NCBI GenBank assembly: GCA_946122785.1
Contig: CAMGYJ010000009.1
Coordinates: 26,199,633-26,263,632 of the forward strand
DNA: 64,000 bases
Origin: Linum tenue
Taxonomy: Eukaryota; Streptophyta; Magnoliopsida; Malpighiales; Linaceae
Direction of reading: 5' to 3'
Shown here: positions 11,539-24,900 of the stretch, in pieces
Layout of the letters: every line of letters begins with the position of its first letter
Position numbering within the stretch: position 1 is the first letter of the stretch
Program-made: the position numbers and the translations under genes
Notes under the pieces: model-generated
Told to the model about the DNA's origin: nothing
The model's input: only the letters and a program-made list of their open reading frames with translations
Database searches by the model: none

Positions 11539-13150
11539 TAATCAAGGTAGTGAATAGTGAAAACATATATTGTCCATGTCCCTTCTTTTCCACGGGAAGC
11601 GAATCTTCCCTCTGATAACGATGACGATAACGAGGAGGGAAGGAAGTTTCAGTTTGTGGGATTGTTCTGTGGGGCGGGCGAATAGGCTTTTGGTTAATGA
11701 TTGAAAGATTGGATGGTAGATATGGGCATGGAATTCCAAGCTTAATTAAGCTACTTTTGGAAAATGCGCAGTGTGATGGTGAACTGACACTAGTACCACT
11801 GATGTTTGAGTTCAGTTTGATGTGAAAAAAAGCTCCAAAGTTTCCACAAAAAGACCTGTCGAATATATATTTCTCCCTCAAATTCGTGTCACTGCTGGCT
11901 ATAGCTGGAAACTGGGATGCAGAGAAGTTACAAGGACCACCCATATTAGCCATACTGTCCAGGAATATTAACCTTTAGAACCATCTTTACCTTTTCGCTT
12001 TTCTCCTTTGCTCCTGTTACTTTTGGGGCCATCTGGGCTCGAGGCTCCATTTAACTAGCTAGCCCTCATCCTTCTCCATTTCCCTCCTATCAATTGATTG
12101 ATTACGTGTTTCATTAATACAATGTGTGTTAGTTAGGTCACAGACAAAAGAGAGTCAGTTTCACTATAATTGAGGAAATACAAATCATATCCAGATATAA
12201 AAAGTATATATAATACTTCTCCAAATGACCAGTTTCACTTCCAGTCGACGACAAATAATCCGATAAATTATATTAACATGTATAGTAGCTTAGCGGCCCC
12301 ATGCACGTAAAATGTAGTCTTCGTACGTGGAGTCACCATCGTGCTTTGTACATGTATATCACTCTCTTTTTGTCATCGAGCCAACTTTTCTTTATGCCCA
12401 ATATTGTAGTTCAAGCTTCTCATAATTAACGTACTTTTGCTCTTTTGGCAGTCTATCCAATTCCAGGCCAGCTTTCTGACTGCGTTGCGATGGTAGTAGC
12501 TAGGTTCCTTTCTCTTTTCAAGCCCCCCGGCGGCTGTCACTCCTTTATTAACAAAGAGTAGTACTTATTTCCTCGCAATATAATACACAAAAATCGTTGG
12601 TACAAAACATGTTCAAGCCTAATTATTAGTTACCCAAAAGAAAGGGAAAATCGGATTGGTTGAGCTAATAAGATAGTAGTAGAAATATGTGTTCATTATT
12701 ATATTGGCCGGCGCTTTACAACTGTATGGAACTAATTATATTTGTGAAATTTCATTGATTTATTTAATGATTTAATTGAAACCAAATCATTAAAAAAAAT
12801 CTGGCAAGTTATCTCCATTAACTTTACATAGTATCTTAATTAATCATTAGGAAAGTCATTTGTGATATGTTTGTTTAAGCCGTACATAAGAAATAACCAT
12901 ACATAGTTTTATGTAATGTATTAATCATTATGAAATACTTACATGTGTTTGTTTAATTTATGCATAAGAAATAATTATATTTTCATAAGCGTTATGTTGT
13001 ATCTTAATCATTAGAGAAGACTCATGTAATTCTTTTCTTTAATTGATAAATAATTAACTAACTATCTCACATAAATTTTATGTAATCTAATTTGTAATAG
13101 AATGTTGTTACATAAATACTCCAGAGTAATTTTACAATACTATATAGCAT
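11539..13150. other. intergenic DNA, no supported gene
   Basis: A minus-strand open frame at 11528-11953 (141 aa) shows no family motif and overlaps the end of hAT element C. The remainder is AT-rich. Runs of promoter-like sequence occur between 11990 and 12550, but no coding region follows in either direction. Confidence 0.4.
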
Positions 13151-13154
13151 TGGT

Positions 13155-13400
13155 GTTATAGGTTTTTACCTTTATGGTACAACTTGAAATTGTACATTCA
13201 ATGTTATGGTATAATTTTAGATTATACCTACACTGTTTTGTACATATTCTTTATGGTACAACTTGAAAGTGTACCTTTTTGTGATGGTACAACTTCAACT
13301 TGTAAAGTTGTACCATAACATAAGGGTACAAATTCCTTTATGGTACAACTTGAACTTATACATTTAATATTCTGGTACAACTTCAAATTGTACATTAAAG
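13155..13400. repeat. cluster of TGGTACAACTT motifs
   Basis: Within about 250 bp the motif TGGTACAACTTgAAnTTgTAC recurs roughly six times in plus or complementary form, including a near-palindrome at about 13285-13312 (tggtacaacttcaacttgta then aagttgtacca). The spacing is irregular, so this is not a simple tandem array. Confidence 0.55.
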
Positions 13401-13560
13401 CATAAATACTTTATAACATAATAAAGGGCTAAATACTCCATCATCTGCATGCTTGTGTTTTTAATTAAATAATAGTTACTTGCATACGCTTGCTTTTGTA
13501 TAGTGATAGAATTGTCCATGATTGAACATATTAACATAATGCAATACCTATATATCTATA

Positions 13561-13602
13561 CTAGGTGGCGATGCCGCATCTTGCCGCGGGATGGCATATG
13601 AG
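13561..13602 (-). mobile_element. possible second Helitron 3' terminus
   Basis: The minus strand reads CCCGCGGCAAGATGCGGC, then ATCGCCACCTAG followed by T. GC-rich inverted sequence (GATGC-G-GCATC) before CTAG|T fits a Helitron 3' end, but the hairpin is less clean than the one at 9468. No matching 5' end was found. Confidence 0.3.
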
Positions 13603-13736
13603 CATGTATTATGTGTTTCGTTATGGTGTTTTGTTAGTATTATTAGCCTAAAATTAATTTTTTGTTAACAATTTTGTTAGTAATATTGACTTGACAATAT
13701 GATATTAACTAAGAAGAGATATATGACGGTAAACAT

Positions 13737-14436
13737 TAGGGGTGGGCAACGGGAAACGGGTATTTGGGTATACCCGTACCCGTCCCATTTTTTAAGGGTT
13801 ACGGGTACCCATATTACCCATAATATTATAAACGGATGGGACTTGGGATTGTACATTCCTAATATGGGTACCCGCGGGTTACCCGCGAATACCCGTTTGG
13901 GTAATATGGGTACCCGTTATACTCATTCAATACAAATGCAGAAATTTAATTCAGCCCAACCCAATTCAATACCCATTGGCCATTTCGGCCCTTACCCTTT
14001 CAATTTCAATTCCATTTGGGCCCTTACCCTTTCACTCTTTCACTGACATGTTTGGTGAATTAGTAGAGAGGGTTGTGATGTGTTGAATGAAACTTTTATT
14101 TTTTATAATTTGGTACTTGAAATGATTTATTTCTATGTGTTGTGATTGTTCATGAATGTGTAATTTGCAAACCAAGTATTTGTGATTGGGATGTATTTTG
14201 TGTCTTGTGATTGTTAAGCAAATACAAGTTAAGTTTAAACTTTTGTTAAAATTTTAGTGGTTTAAACTTTGGGTATTTATGGGTAGTATGGGTACCCGTT
14301 ATCCGTCCCGTACGGGTAATGGGTACCCGTTTCCCATATGAGTTTGGGATATGGGATGGACTTTGGTCTCCAAATGGGACTGGGTACCCGTTTAAAACGG
14401 GACGGGTATCCCGTCCCATCCCGTTGCCCACCCCTA
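13737..14436. mobile_element. hAT-like element D (GGGTACCCGT word family)
   Basis: Ends are TAGGGGTGGGCAACGGG and its exact complement, with an exact 8-bp duplication gtaaacat (13729-13736 and 14437-14444). The 700-bp element has subterminal zones built from gggtacccgt and related self-complementary words. The AT-rich middle has no coding signal. Confidence 0.9.
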
Positions 14437-14444
14437 GTAAACAT

Positions 14445-15735
14445 CCAATTTAAAAAAAAATCAATTTTTTGGCTAATAAATTATATTTACCTAGATGCAA
14501 GTAGACCCACTGATTATGGGTAGGGTATGGGTGAGGTATATATGGATTTGGAAGTTTGTTGATGGGTTTGGGTAGTGTGTGAATATTTACTTTCATAATC
14601 TAAATGTGTATGAATACCCATTTATTCGAGTTTAGGTGCCAAAAAAATAAATTTAGATTGTAAATCTAAAGATCTATCAAGTTTAGGTACCAAACTATAA
14701 TTTGTGCAGTTGAGGCTTAGTTCATTTTATAGCGATGTATTTAAGATGATAATTATTTACTTTTTTTATAGAAAATAGGAAATTATTTATTTGATATGTG
14801 TAGATACCTAGCTAAACATTTCATGTATAATAGATGAAAATTCTAGCCAAAGAAAAACTCTAGAGAGAATCAAAAGAAATACAAACTGGAACTCGCTTGA
14901 AATTTCAAGGCTCCAAATCTCATAGTGGAAAATGACGACTTTCTAATAAGTAATAACCATATATATTTATTTTTAATTAGACTTGGCAGTACATTGAGCT
15001 GAAAAAGTTAGTGGTTCATGGTTCAATTATTAATTCTCTAGACTGTTGGTGAGTCGTGTATGGACCTGTTCATACTTGTGATTAGAATACATAAAAATAG
15101 TATACTAATTAGGGTTATGGAAGGCGAGTGAAAAATAAAACGAAGAGTAAGTAGATGATGGAAAGGTTTTGACCAATTATGTTAGTTGGCCGTCAATACA
15201 ACGGTCAACCCATTTCACCGTAGCAATTTATTGACACTTGCTTATGTAGATGTCGCATATTTTGTTACATGTAGATAGTAGAAGTTTGTTTAGTACCCCG
15301 TAAATGTACTAAATGAGTTTATAAATTCGCTCTTGCAATATTTTAGAGTCGTCTCTCTTTTATCATTTATTTAATGTTTCACGTAATTAGCAATGTCCGA
15401 CAGTTGAGTGATACAACATCTTGTATTGTACAAACTAAATTTATACTTTTATGTTATGGTAGATTGGATTCGTGGATTGGTTCAAAAGGATTGGTGGATC
15501 CGGATTCATGTATTCCAGTTAAATCTAAAAATTGGACCAATATGTAAACTTAAAAAAATTGTAGGTACTCAAATCTCATAAAACTTAGATAAATCTAAAC
15601 ATTGGACCAATAAGTAAACTTAAAAAATTTTAGGTACTCAAATCTCATAAAATTTAGATAACAAAACATAATTGTTCAATAATTTTACACTAAAATTAAA
15701 TTTGGGTATTAAAATATAAAATATATATTATAGTG
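14445..15735. other. intergenic DNA with a decayed element C relative
   Basis: AT-rich, no open frame of note. From about 15459 the words gattggattcgtggattgg and 'taggtactcaaat' match the interior of hAT element C in degraded form. The L1 at 15750 is inserted in or beside this relic. Confidence 0.4.
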
Positions 15736-15868
15736 ATTAAGTTGTAATTATTAGCTCGTGGAGAGAGAGTGAGCGATCTGGTGCACAAGGGTTTCCGATC
15801 ATCGCTGCCTGTGGCCAGCTCCGGCATCTGCGCCGGAGCAGCTTCCGTTCCCCTCTTATTCTTTTCTC

Positions 15869-17098
15869 ATGAGTGGTGAGAGTGCTGCTGCTTCCCCACC
15901 CGCAACGGAGACATCGAGTGGCGATGTTCGGGGTATTCCGACGAAACCCTAGGCGTCGCTGTTCGGCATCTCGGAAGCGAATCGCCTTACATATATCCCT
16001 CCAGAAGTGGTAAATGGGGGCCTCAGAATGCTTAAGGCGGTACGTGAAGCGGGAGCGGCGCGCTGGAAGAATTGCTTGGTTGGGCAATTCCTGCAGGATC
16101 CTCCATCACTCTATGTCCTGCGTCGCTGAGTCAACAAACTTTGGGGGAGAGACGGTTTGGTTAGGGTTTCACTGCTCTATGACAAGATGTTATTGATTCA
16201 ACTGCCGAATCAACAGGTCTGTGAGTGGATTTTGGAGAATGGTCCTTGGTTCTGGTTTAACAACCTACTGTACCTTCGTCTGTGGGTTCCTGGTATCAGT
16301 TTCGAAGATTTAGGGAGGAAAGCCCTTCCAATTTGGGTTCATCTGTCGAATGTGCCGCTTGAATATAATGATTTCCAAGGGCTGAGTCGTATAGCTAGTT
16401 GGGTGGGTGTTCCTCTGGGGGTTGACCATACAACTCGAGTGGGTAACAGGCATGGATTTGCTAAAGTTCTAGTCGAGCTTACTGTTGAGAGTGACTTCCC
16501 TGATCACGTTCTACTGTGGCCAGATGATGATTCATCAATTCGGATTGGAGTCTCTTATTGTAACTTGCCTCCTGTCTGTTCAGTATGCAAGATCTTTGGG
16601 GTTTCAGGGGCATGTGTTGCACATCATGGGAAGCAGTGGGTGCCTGTGGCAACACAGGAAATTCGTCCTTCACCGGTTCAAGTAGCTACTACAGAGGGGG
16701 TGCAGGATAATCCGGCTACTAAGCCAGAGAGTGCAAAGGGTAAGGAAGTACAGGAGAGTGTTGATCCCCAATTGCAGGCTATATTTACTAGTCCACCTCT
16801 GGTTGATGCGGGCAGGATTGCTCCTCAAAATTTGGAGAAATCATTTGCAGCATTGGCTGGGTCTGCTTCACCTAAGTTGCCTACTGAGGATGAATTTCAA
16901 AGGGTTGTCAATGGTGCAAAACCTAGGGTCTGGGCACCTGATAAAGCTAAGGGTGCTATTCAAGCATCAACCTCTTCTTTTAGTGTGCTGGGCCATTTGG
17001 GAGATAAGGAATCAGGTAGAATTATGGATGCTCCAAAGAAAAAAGATGCAAAGAGGGACCAGTGGAAGGGACGAGGGGGGAAACCCTCAACTTCTTGA
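15869..17098 (+). pseudogene. L1 ORF1 (DUF4283-type RNA-binding protein), two in-frame stops
   Basis: Frame from the ATG at 15869 to the TGA at 17096-17098 (410 codons). It is interrupted by TAG at 15950-15952 and TGA at 16127-16129. The long clean part contains the DUF4283 signature of plant L1 ORF1 proteins (LPNQQVCEWILENGPWFWF, LPIWVHLSNVPLEYND) and a partial zinc knuckle (CNLPPVCSVCKIFG, with the later Cys/His spacing altered), then a low-complexity tail. These proteins bind the element's RNA. The reading frame across the stops stays consistent with the family, so the stops are recent point changes. Confidence 0.85.
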
Positions 17099-20000
17099 TG
17101 ATTTTCTTATTTTGGAATGTGAGGGGGTTTAATAAAACCTCCAAACAGAGGGACTTGATGCAAGTCCTCAGTAGGAGAAAGGTTGATGTGGTTGCTGTAC
17201 TTGAAACTAGAATAAAATCAGAAAAGGCTAAAGAGGCAGTTGAAGAGATATTTGCAGGCTGGGAGAGATGTATAGAGTGTGTGGATTCAAATTTGGGAAG
17301 AGTTTGGTTATTCTGGGTTCCAGAGATTAAGATTCAAGTGATCAAACCAGGAAAAAAATTTGTGCACTGCTTGGTGGAGGATGTTAATAAGGATAGAGTT
17401 TTCTTGACGGCTGTGTATGCTTCAACAATGAGGAAACTGAGCGGCAAGCAACATACAAGGAGATAGCCAAGTATAAGGTTGTAGGTTATCCATGGATTAT
17501 TGGGGGTGATTTCAACACAGTAAGAAGCCCTGAGGAGACATCGAATCAAAGGAATTTTACTAGCAGTATGATTGACTTTAATGCTTGGATTGGGGACATT
17601 GAGTTGCTGGACCACAGAGCGTCAGGACCACAATTTACTTGGACTAACAGGCAAGTTAACAACCCTATTGCTAGGAAATTAGACAAAGCGATGGTCAATC
17701 TGGATTGGATTGAGAAGCTCAAGAACTGTGTAGTTGAGGTGATTCCAGGAAATTTCTCTGATCATTGTGGGGTGCAAGTAAGCACTGCAGCTCCAATTAA
17801 GTCCATGCCAAAACCGTTCAAATATTTTGAATTTTGGTCGGAACACCCTAAGTTTTTAGAAATTGTGGAGCCAGCTTGGCAAGTGGAAGTCACAGGGAAC
17901 CCATGGCAGGTCATACAGGGAAAAATGAGGGAGGTAAAAAAGGCTCTTAAGAGGTTTAATAGGGAAGTGTATGGGAATCTTCAAGACCAAGTTAAGGCTG
18001 CTGCAGAAGCATATCAAAGTGCTAATGCTCAAGCTTTTTCTGTTCCCTCGGCAGAGAGTTTTGAGGCTGTTAAACAGGCTAAGGATCAGTTTATTCAAAT
18101 GTCAAAAGCTTATGAGAGCTTTTGTTGGCAGAAATCCAGAGTCTCTTGGCTTACTGTAGGGGACAAGTGTTCTAATTTCTTCTACCAGGCAGTGAAAATA
18201 CGAAACTCTAAAAGAGCAATCAGGAAGCTGGTTAAGGAATCAGGGGAAGAAGTTTATAAAACGGAACAGATTGTAGAGGAGGTGATTGGCTTTAATAGAA
18301 AACTTCTGGGGGAAGTAAATGAAGAAATTAATCCAAGTACAGAGGAAATACAGCAACTGGTTAGGCACAAGATACCTCAGGAAGAATGTGCTGGTTTGAT
18401 CAAGCAAGTTACAGTAGAAGAAATTAGAGCTGATGTGTTTGGTATGAATCCTCAAAAGGCCCCTGGCCCTGATGGATTCTCTGCTGGTTTCTTCAAGAAA
18501 ACATGGAGTATTCTTGGGGAGGATGTATCCAAGGGAATTCTATTCTTCTTTGACTCAGGTATGCTTCCTAGTGGTATTAATTCCACGGCAGTTTCCCTGT
18601 TACCTAAGGTCACTAATGCTGATTCACTTAGGAACTTTAGACCTATTTCTTGTATAAATCTCCTATACAAGGTAATAGCCAAGATCCTAGCAAACAGAAT
18701 TAGAGAAATTATGCCTTTAATCATAAGCAGTTCCCAATCTGCTTTTATTAAAGGGAGAAGTATCATGGATAACATTCTGTTAGCTCAGGAGTTAGTTAGT
18801 GGGTATAACAGGAGGCATCTTTCATCTCGTTGTGCAATTAAAGTAGATATAATGAAGGCATTTGATTCTGTGAACTGGAGGTATTTGTTCATTATGATGA
18901 AAACTATAGGGTTCCCAGAGAAATTTTTGTTATGGATTAGAAGCTGCCTGCAAACTGCACACTACAGTTTCAATATCAATGGAAGTCTTTGTGGGTTTTT
19001 TCGTGCAAAGAAGGGGGTTAGGCAGGGTGACCCCTTGTCACCTTACCTATTTACAATTGCTATGGAGGGCTTATCCACACTGCTGAGAGAAGCTAGTCTT
19101 TCAGGGAGGGTGCCCTTTCATCCTCAATGTAAGAGAGTTGCTTTGAATCATCTCTGTTTTGATGACGATCTCCTCATATTTACCAAGGGTTCTGCACAGG
19201 CAATTGTTCAGGTAAAAGCTGTTCTTCAACACTTCTATAGGGTTTCTGGTCTCAATTGTAACCCAGACAAATGTGAAATCTACTTTGGTGGAGAATCGGT
19301 GCAATATAAGAGTAATGCTCTTGCACTTTCGGGGTTCCAAGAAGGGAATTTGCCAGTTAGGTATCTGGGGCTGCCTCTTCTAGCAGGTAAGCTCTCTTCC
19401 TCAGAAATTGATATCCTAGTTGACAAAATTACAAAGCGCATCAGATCATGGAGAGCCAGAAAGCTTACTTATGCAGGGAGGCTCCAGCTTCTGAACTCTG
19501 TGATTATTGATATTGTTCAATATTGGATGCAATTATTTGTTTTGTCTAAACAAGCATTAAAGAGGATTCAAAGAATCTACTCACAGTTCTTATGGCATGG
19601 TGTTGATGAGGGCAGGGCAAAGGTTGCTTGGGAGTATATTTCACTTCCTAAGCAGGAAGGGGGACTAGGAGTGAAGGACTTAGGGGCATGGAATCAGGCA
19701 AGTTGTATTCGATTGCTTTGGTTGTTTCTCATGAACTCTGGAACCCTTTGGGTGGCGTGGATGAATGAGTATAAATGCAGGCATCATGACTTGTGGACTT
19801 TTAGGGTGCAATACAGTAGTTCTTGGGCCTGGAGGAAACTTTTGAAGCTAAGGGATGTGATTTCACCCTGGATGCAGAAGCAGAATGGTAAAGTCTATTG
19901 GGATTCGAAGGATATGATGGTTTACTCCATACGAAGGGTTTGGGAAACCTTGAGACACAAGGCTCCCAAGGTATCTTGGTACAAACTTGTCTCGGGCAGG

Positions 20001-20450
20001 AATTGCCCACCTCGCTTCAGTTTGATAGTTTGGCTGATTATTAAGAAGGCCATTATTACAAGAGATAAATTGCAGAAATGGGGCAAAATCAGGGACGTTT
20101 CCTGTTCGCTCTGCAGTTCATCAATTGAAAGCAGGGACCACCTATTTGTTCACTGCTCATATTCGAGGTGTCTCGCTGAGGAACTGAGGTGTAAGCTACT
20201 GCTGCAACCAGACTGGGAAACGATGTTAAGTGCAATGACACAGGTTGGAAATTCTAGAACAAGAGAGTGGCATGGCCTGCTTTGGTGTTTGCTATTGACG
20301 TTTATATGGAAGGAACGATGTGGAGTGATTCATGGAGCTCAATGTCGTCCCCCTGCTCAGGTTGCAGACTTGATTCGAGCTGATCTGCAGTTTATTACTT
20401 ATGGGAACAGAGGAATCAGGGATGCATTAGTGGAGCTAGGTTACTTATAG
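17098..20450 (+). pseudogene. L1 ORF2 (endonuclease, reverse transcriptase, zf-RVT), one frameshift
   Basis: ORF2 starts at 17098, where its ATG shares one base with the ORF1 stop (TGATG). It begins MIFLFWNVRG, the usual AP-endonuclease start. A one-base deletion near 17421-17428 shifts the frame; from there it stays open to the TAG at 20448-20450. The second segment shows endonuclease motifs IIGGDFN and SDHCG and reverse-transcriptase blocks FRPISCINLLYKVIAKI, KVDIMKAFDSVNW and GVRQGDPLSPYLF. The catalytic box is FDDDLL where FADD is usual. A C-terminal zf-RVT zinc finger (CSLCSSS..DHLFVHC) follows. Total length is about 1,117 codons, normal for plant L1. Confidence 0.92.
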
Positions 20451-20607
20451 AAAGGTTTTTCTGTTTTTAGTAGTTGACTAGAATATATAGATACTGTCAG
20501 CAGTTGGAGTTGTTGTTTTGCTCGAGATTTTTTCTCGCCTCGTTGTATCGGTTCTTCTTGGAATAAAAGCAACTGATTCAACGGGGGAAAAAAATTAAGT
20601 TGTAATT

Positions 20608-21994
20608 TAATAAAAATTGAGGTATCAAAATAGTATATTTTTAGGCAACTTTATATATGATAATATCGAGAATATATAATGTAAGGTTAATTGTCGCAGA
20701 TTTAGGGGAGGATTCTAGGCGATGGCCAACTTGCAGCACATTAAAAATGCCTTCTTATGATGCATGGTCTAAATTCGTCCGTGGATTTGGAAACTACGGC
20801 AGCCGCCCATGCACAAACATTCCAACTTCACAAATAGCCGGCGACGGCGACCAATATGGTCCCCCGCCGAGTCAATTAGTAGCTTAATGAAATACTAATC
20901 AAGTCGTCAGTTAAATCACTATCATCCTAGCTAAACATTGCCATCGAGAGGGGCATCTATCTACCCATCCCACTTACTACGTCTTTCTCTTGTTGATTTT
21001 TCTTTCTCTTTTTTCCTTTGATTTTTCTTTTTTGTATGGGCCCTTCAATAAAATGATGAGAAGAATCCGCATCAAAAGAAGTAGACTGCGTAGAAAGAAA
21101 ACAAATCAAATGGAATAAAGGCCCCCCTTCAAAAAGATCCATCAAAGAAATAAAGGCCTTCATTTAAAGCTGTAAGCGAAATAATTTGCATGCAGAAAGA
21201 AAACTAAACAAATCCAAGTTGGGATAACATAAACAAGATGATCAGTGCGAGAAGAGAAGAGTAGAGACAAATAATAAGTGGGATTCTCTCCTGCATAACA
21301 TATCCATCTGCATATGCTAACCTAAAAGACAACAATTCTTCCACCACCTCCCCACCTCCTTTTGTCCCCTCCCTCCTTTTTCTACTTTATTTTCCTACGT
21401 TACGCAACTAATTAATAAAGTGGACAATATATTACCAATATTCCTAAATAAACAAAGTACTACCACGTAAATCTTTGCCTAATTGCAGGGGATCATTCAT
21501 GTGGTTCATGGGATGCTCTTGGTTAGAAATTGTAGAAACTAAACCAGTTCGTGCTTTTTTTTTATCCAACTTACGAATTCTAACAAATGATTAACACATT
21601 ATTAATTCATATCTACAAAATCCAACTCTGAGCTCTGAGTTACTCGATTCAAAGGGTTTGACATAGGTTCATTGGAACTAAGATTGTGATCGTACGCAAA
21701 CAAGAGTTTGGTTTATTGACGGTAGTAATGTTGAAGGTGGTTTCATCACAAATAATAATAAATTAAACTTGAAAAATGATGAAATGTCACAATCTCTGAA
21801 CAAATTTACCTTTTCCATTTTCCACAAACTCGATCAACTAACAATCCCTAACCCTAAAAAATGAACAATTACAACTTCACACCTCCATTCACTAACGCGT
21901 GAAAGCCATCATCCTCAGAGCTTGAGAATGGAAAACCCAAATTCTAGAAGGAAATTGAAGGGGGGGAAAAATGGACCTCAGACGACCCAAGTGA
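20608..21994. other. intergenic DNA between the L1 and the receptor-like gene
   Basis: AT-rich with short frames only. The last few hundred bases before 21995 probably include the 3' UTR of the minus-strand receptor-like gene. No element ends were found. Confidence 0.4.
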
Positions 21995-24900
21995 TCAAGT
22001 CAACTCACGATGTAGGTCCTTGAGCAGGCCCAATACCTGCTGCATAGTGGGCCGCTTCTCGGGCGACTCGGCCGTGCAGAGGTACCCAACTCGGAGGCAC
22101 TCCACCATCTCGACCACGAACTCGCCACCGCGTTCCAGCCTCGAGTCAAGCGCGTCGACCCCACGCCCTTCCCTCACCAATTTCCTCGCCCACCGCACGC
22201 TCTCCTCGCTCCCGGGCTTCCCCGTCATCAACTCCACCACCACCGCCCCGAAACAGTACACGTCATCCTCGAACCCGACCGGCTTCTTATTCCTCCCCGA
22301 CCCGACAGCGGCGGCCGCGGGTCCCTCGCCCTGCCCGAAATTCCGGAGCCCGAAATCCGAGACGCGGGGCTCGAGCGAGTCGGAGAGCATCACGTTTGTG
22401 GAGACGAGGTGGCCGTGGGTGGAGCCCCTGTGGTGGAGGTAAGCCAGCCCACGCGCCACCCCGACGGCGATGCGGTGGCGGATTAGCCAGTTGGCCTTTT
22501 CCTCCTCATCCCCTCGAGCGTGGGGGTGCTGCTGCTCCTGCTGCCACGTGTCCGTGCTCCAGTCCTCTACGTTGGGCTCGAGAGTGGGTAGCTCGTGGAG
22601 CCAGCGATGGAGATCCCCGTTCGCCATGAACTCGTACATCACCAGCTTCTCCGTCCCTGTTTCATCAAAAAAAAAAAAATTAAGATTAATCAATTGAAAG
22701 AACAGGAAATGGTTGGAATAATTAACAATATAAGATACCCTCCTCGAATTTCCACCGCGATATCTATGCTTCTTATACTCCACGTTTAATTCTCGATTTC
22801 CCATTAACTCGACCATTATTTTATTTAATGCACCATAACTGGGATTCTTCGTTCTTGATTCTTCCCCCCTCCTCCTTTCACATTACACTAGGCCATGCGC
22901 CCTCCATTAAAATTGCTAAAATTTTGAATCCCGACTTCCAATTTTTTCCATCCAAATTTTATAAAAAAATTAAATTTTCTGACCACCCATTTGACTTGCA
23001 GAGTCTGAAATGCATCAGCAATTCATACTACTGCTATAAACGGAATAACTCGTTCCTAGTTTCAATTTTTCTACACTGGCAGCCAGATAGGGTAAGAAAA
23101 ATCATATTACTATTGTGCAGCACAGCGAACACTATTTACTAGTACTACACCTCAAGGCACGAGTTTGGAAAATTGACTTCAATGGTGAAAAAAAGGTTGA
23201 ATTTTTGAACCCTACGTAATCTGCAACCCAGCTCATTAAATGCGCACATGAACCAAGGAAAGGCTACAAAAATCTAAAGCCAGGCAATGATGGCCATAGA
23301 CATTGACGAACTCAGAGACAGAACAATCTGGCTGATGAGTACGACACCTCAAAGCCTCCCCCCTGCTCGCTCTCTTATCTTATTAATGACACAGGCAGAG
23401 ACGCATTTAATGAGCTTTGGGCCGACGAATATTTTGCAATTTTGTTTTATTTTTATATACTGTTTTGTTTGTTTCTTGAATCTTTGCTACGTACCAGCAA
23501 TGCAGTAGCCGCAGAGTGGCAGGAGGTTGGGGTGCTTGAGGGTGGCGAGATTTTCAAACATCCCCACGGCTTCATCGCGGCCGATGTCCCTCGCCTTCTC
23601 CAGCACCTTGATCGCCACGTGTACGTCGCCGGGCAGGACGGCCCGGTACATGGGCCCGCACCTCCCTTCCGCGAGGAGCGAGTCCTTCCCGAAGTGTGAC
23701 GTGGCGGCGATGAGGTCCTTGAACGTCAAGCTCATCAGCGGCTTCGAGCACATCACCACCGACGCTGACCTCGGCTCCTTGATGTCCGCCACCCACGACG
23801 TCCCGGACTCCGTCGCGAAGCTGAACGGGCCCGATTTCTCCATCTTGTACGGGTACTGGACAGGCTTCGAGATGGCCCACCTCCTCTGCCGGCCCGCGAG
23901 TTTCCTCCGCTTGTAGAAACAGAGCAGGCAGGTCGCGGCAGAGGATAGGAGGAGGAGAGCAAGTGCCGATGAGGCGGCGGCGATTATTAGCTCTCTACGC
24001 TTCTTCGATTTCCGTCTGGTTTCCCTCTTGTGGGTTAGGGCTTCGGGTTTCTGAATCCTATGTGGCGTGGATTGGTTTTGATTTTGGTGATGGTGGTGGT
24101 TGGTTAGGGTTTGGATTTGATTGGAATTGGAATTGGAGTTGGGGGGTTTGGCGGTGATCGGAGTTTTGGAGGAATTGAAAACGAGACTGCTTCCGCCGTG
24201 GATGAAAGCTGATTTCCCGAATTTGTTGTACTTGTCGAATCCAACGCGGCCAGTGAAGTTATTGAGCGAGATGTTGAGCAGCTTGAGGCCGGCCAAGGGA
24301 GGGAAATCGGAAGGGAAAGTGCCGTTCAAGCTGTTATTGGAAACATCCAGGTACCTCAACGAACGGAGGCCGGAAATCGCCCTGATGTCGCCGGAGATTC
24401 CGCAGCCTGAAACGTCGAGAATCTGGAGCTTGGTCAAGTTGGGCAATCCGAGGGGCAAGTACCCAATCGCATTGCGGGATAGGTCGAGGGTTTCGAGATT
24501 GGGGAAACCGGAGAGCTTGAGCGAGTTGGTGAACCTGTTGCTGGAGAGATTCAGCACTTTGATCGACGAAGGAGGAGGAGGAAGACGACGAAACGACGTG
24601 CCGTTTGAGGGAGATTCGAACCCAATGCTGCCGCCGAGCTTGTTATTGGCCAGGTTGATTTCGGTGAGGCTGGGTTTGGTCCAGAGCCAGCTGGGGAGCT
24701 GACCCTGGAGTGAGTTGCTGGACAGGTCGATGATTTGGAGATGGGTAAAGTTCCTGAGGTACTTCCAGGAAACGCTACCGCTCAAGTTTCTGGAAGGGAG
24801 CTTGATTTCTGTCAGTGGAGGAGGGCGGGAGCAGTTGCTGGAGTTATTGTGAGAATTGAACCAGGAAGGGTTGAACCCGGAAACCGAGCTGAATGCCTTG

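Larger units (their letters stand above)
15750..20593 (+). mobile_element. near full-length L1-type LINE
   Basis: A 4.84-kb non-LTR retrotransposon with two reading frames and a short A-rich tail. It is bounded by an exact 14-bp duplication, attaagttgtaatt (15736-15749 and 20594-20607), the size expected from target-primed reverse transcription. The 5' UTR is about 120 bases. After ORF2 come about 140 bases of 3' UTR with an aataaa signal near 20562. ORF1 has two stop codons and ORF2 one frameshift, so this copy is not autonomous although little decayed. Confidence 0.93.

Noticed and set aside
11528..11953. 141-codon minus-strand frame
   Set aside because: No recognisable domain, partly inside a flank of hAT element C; likely chance.
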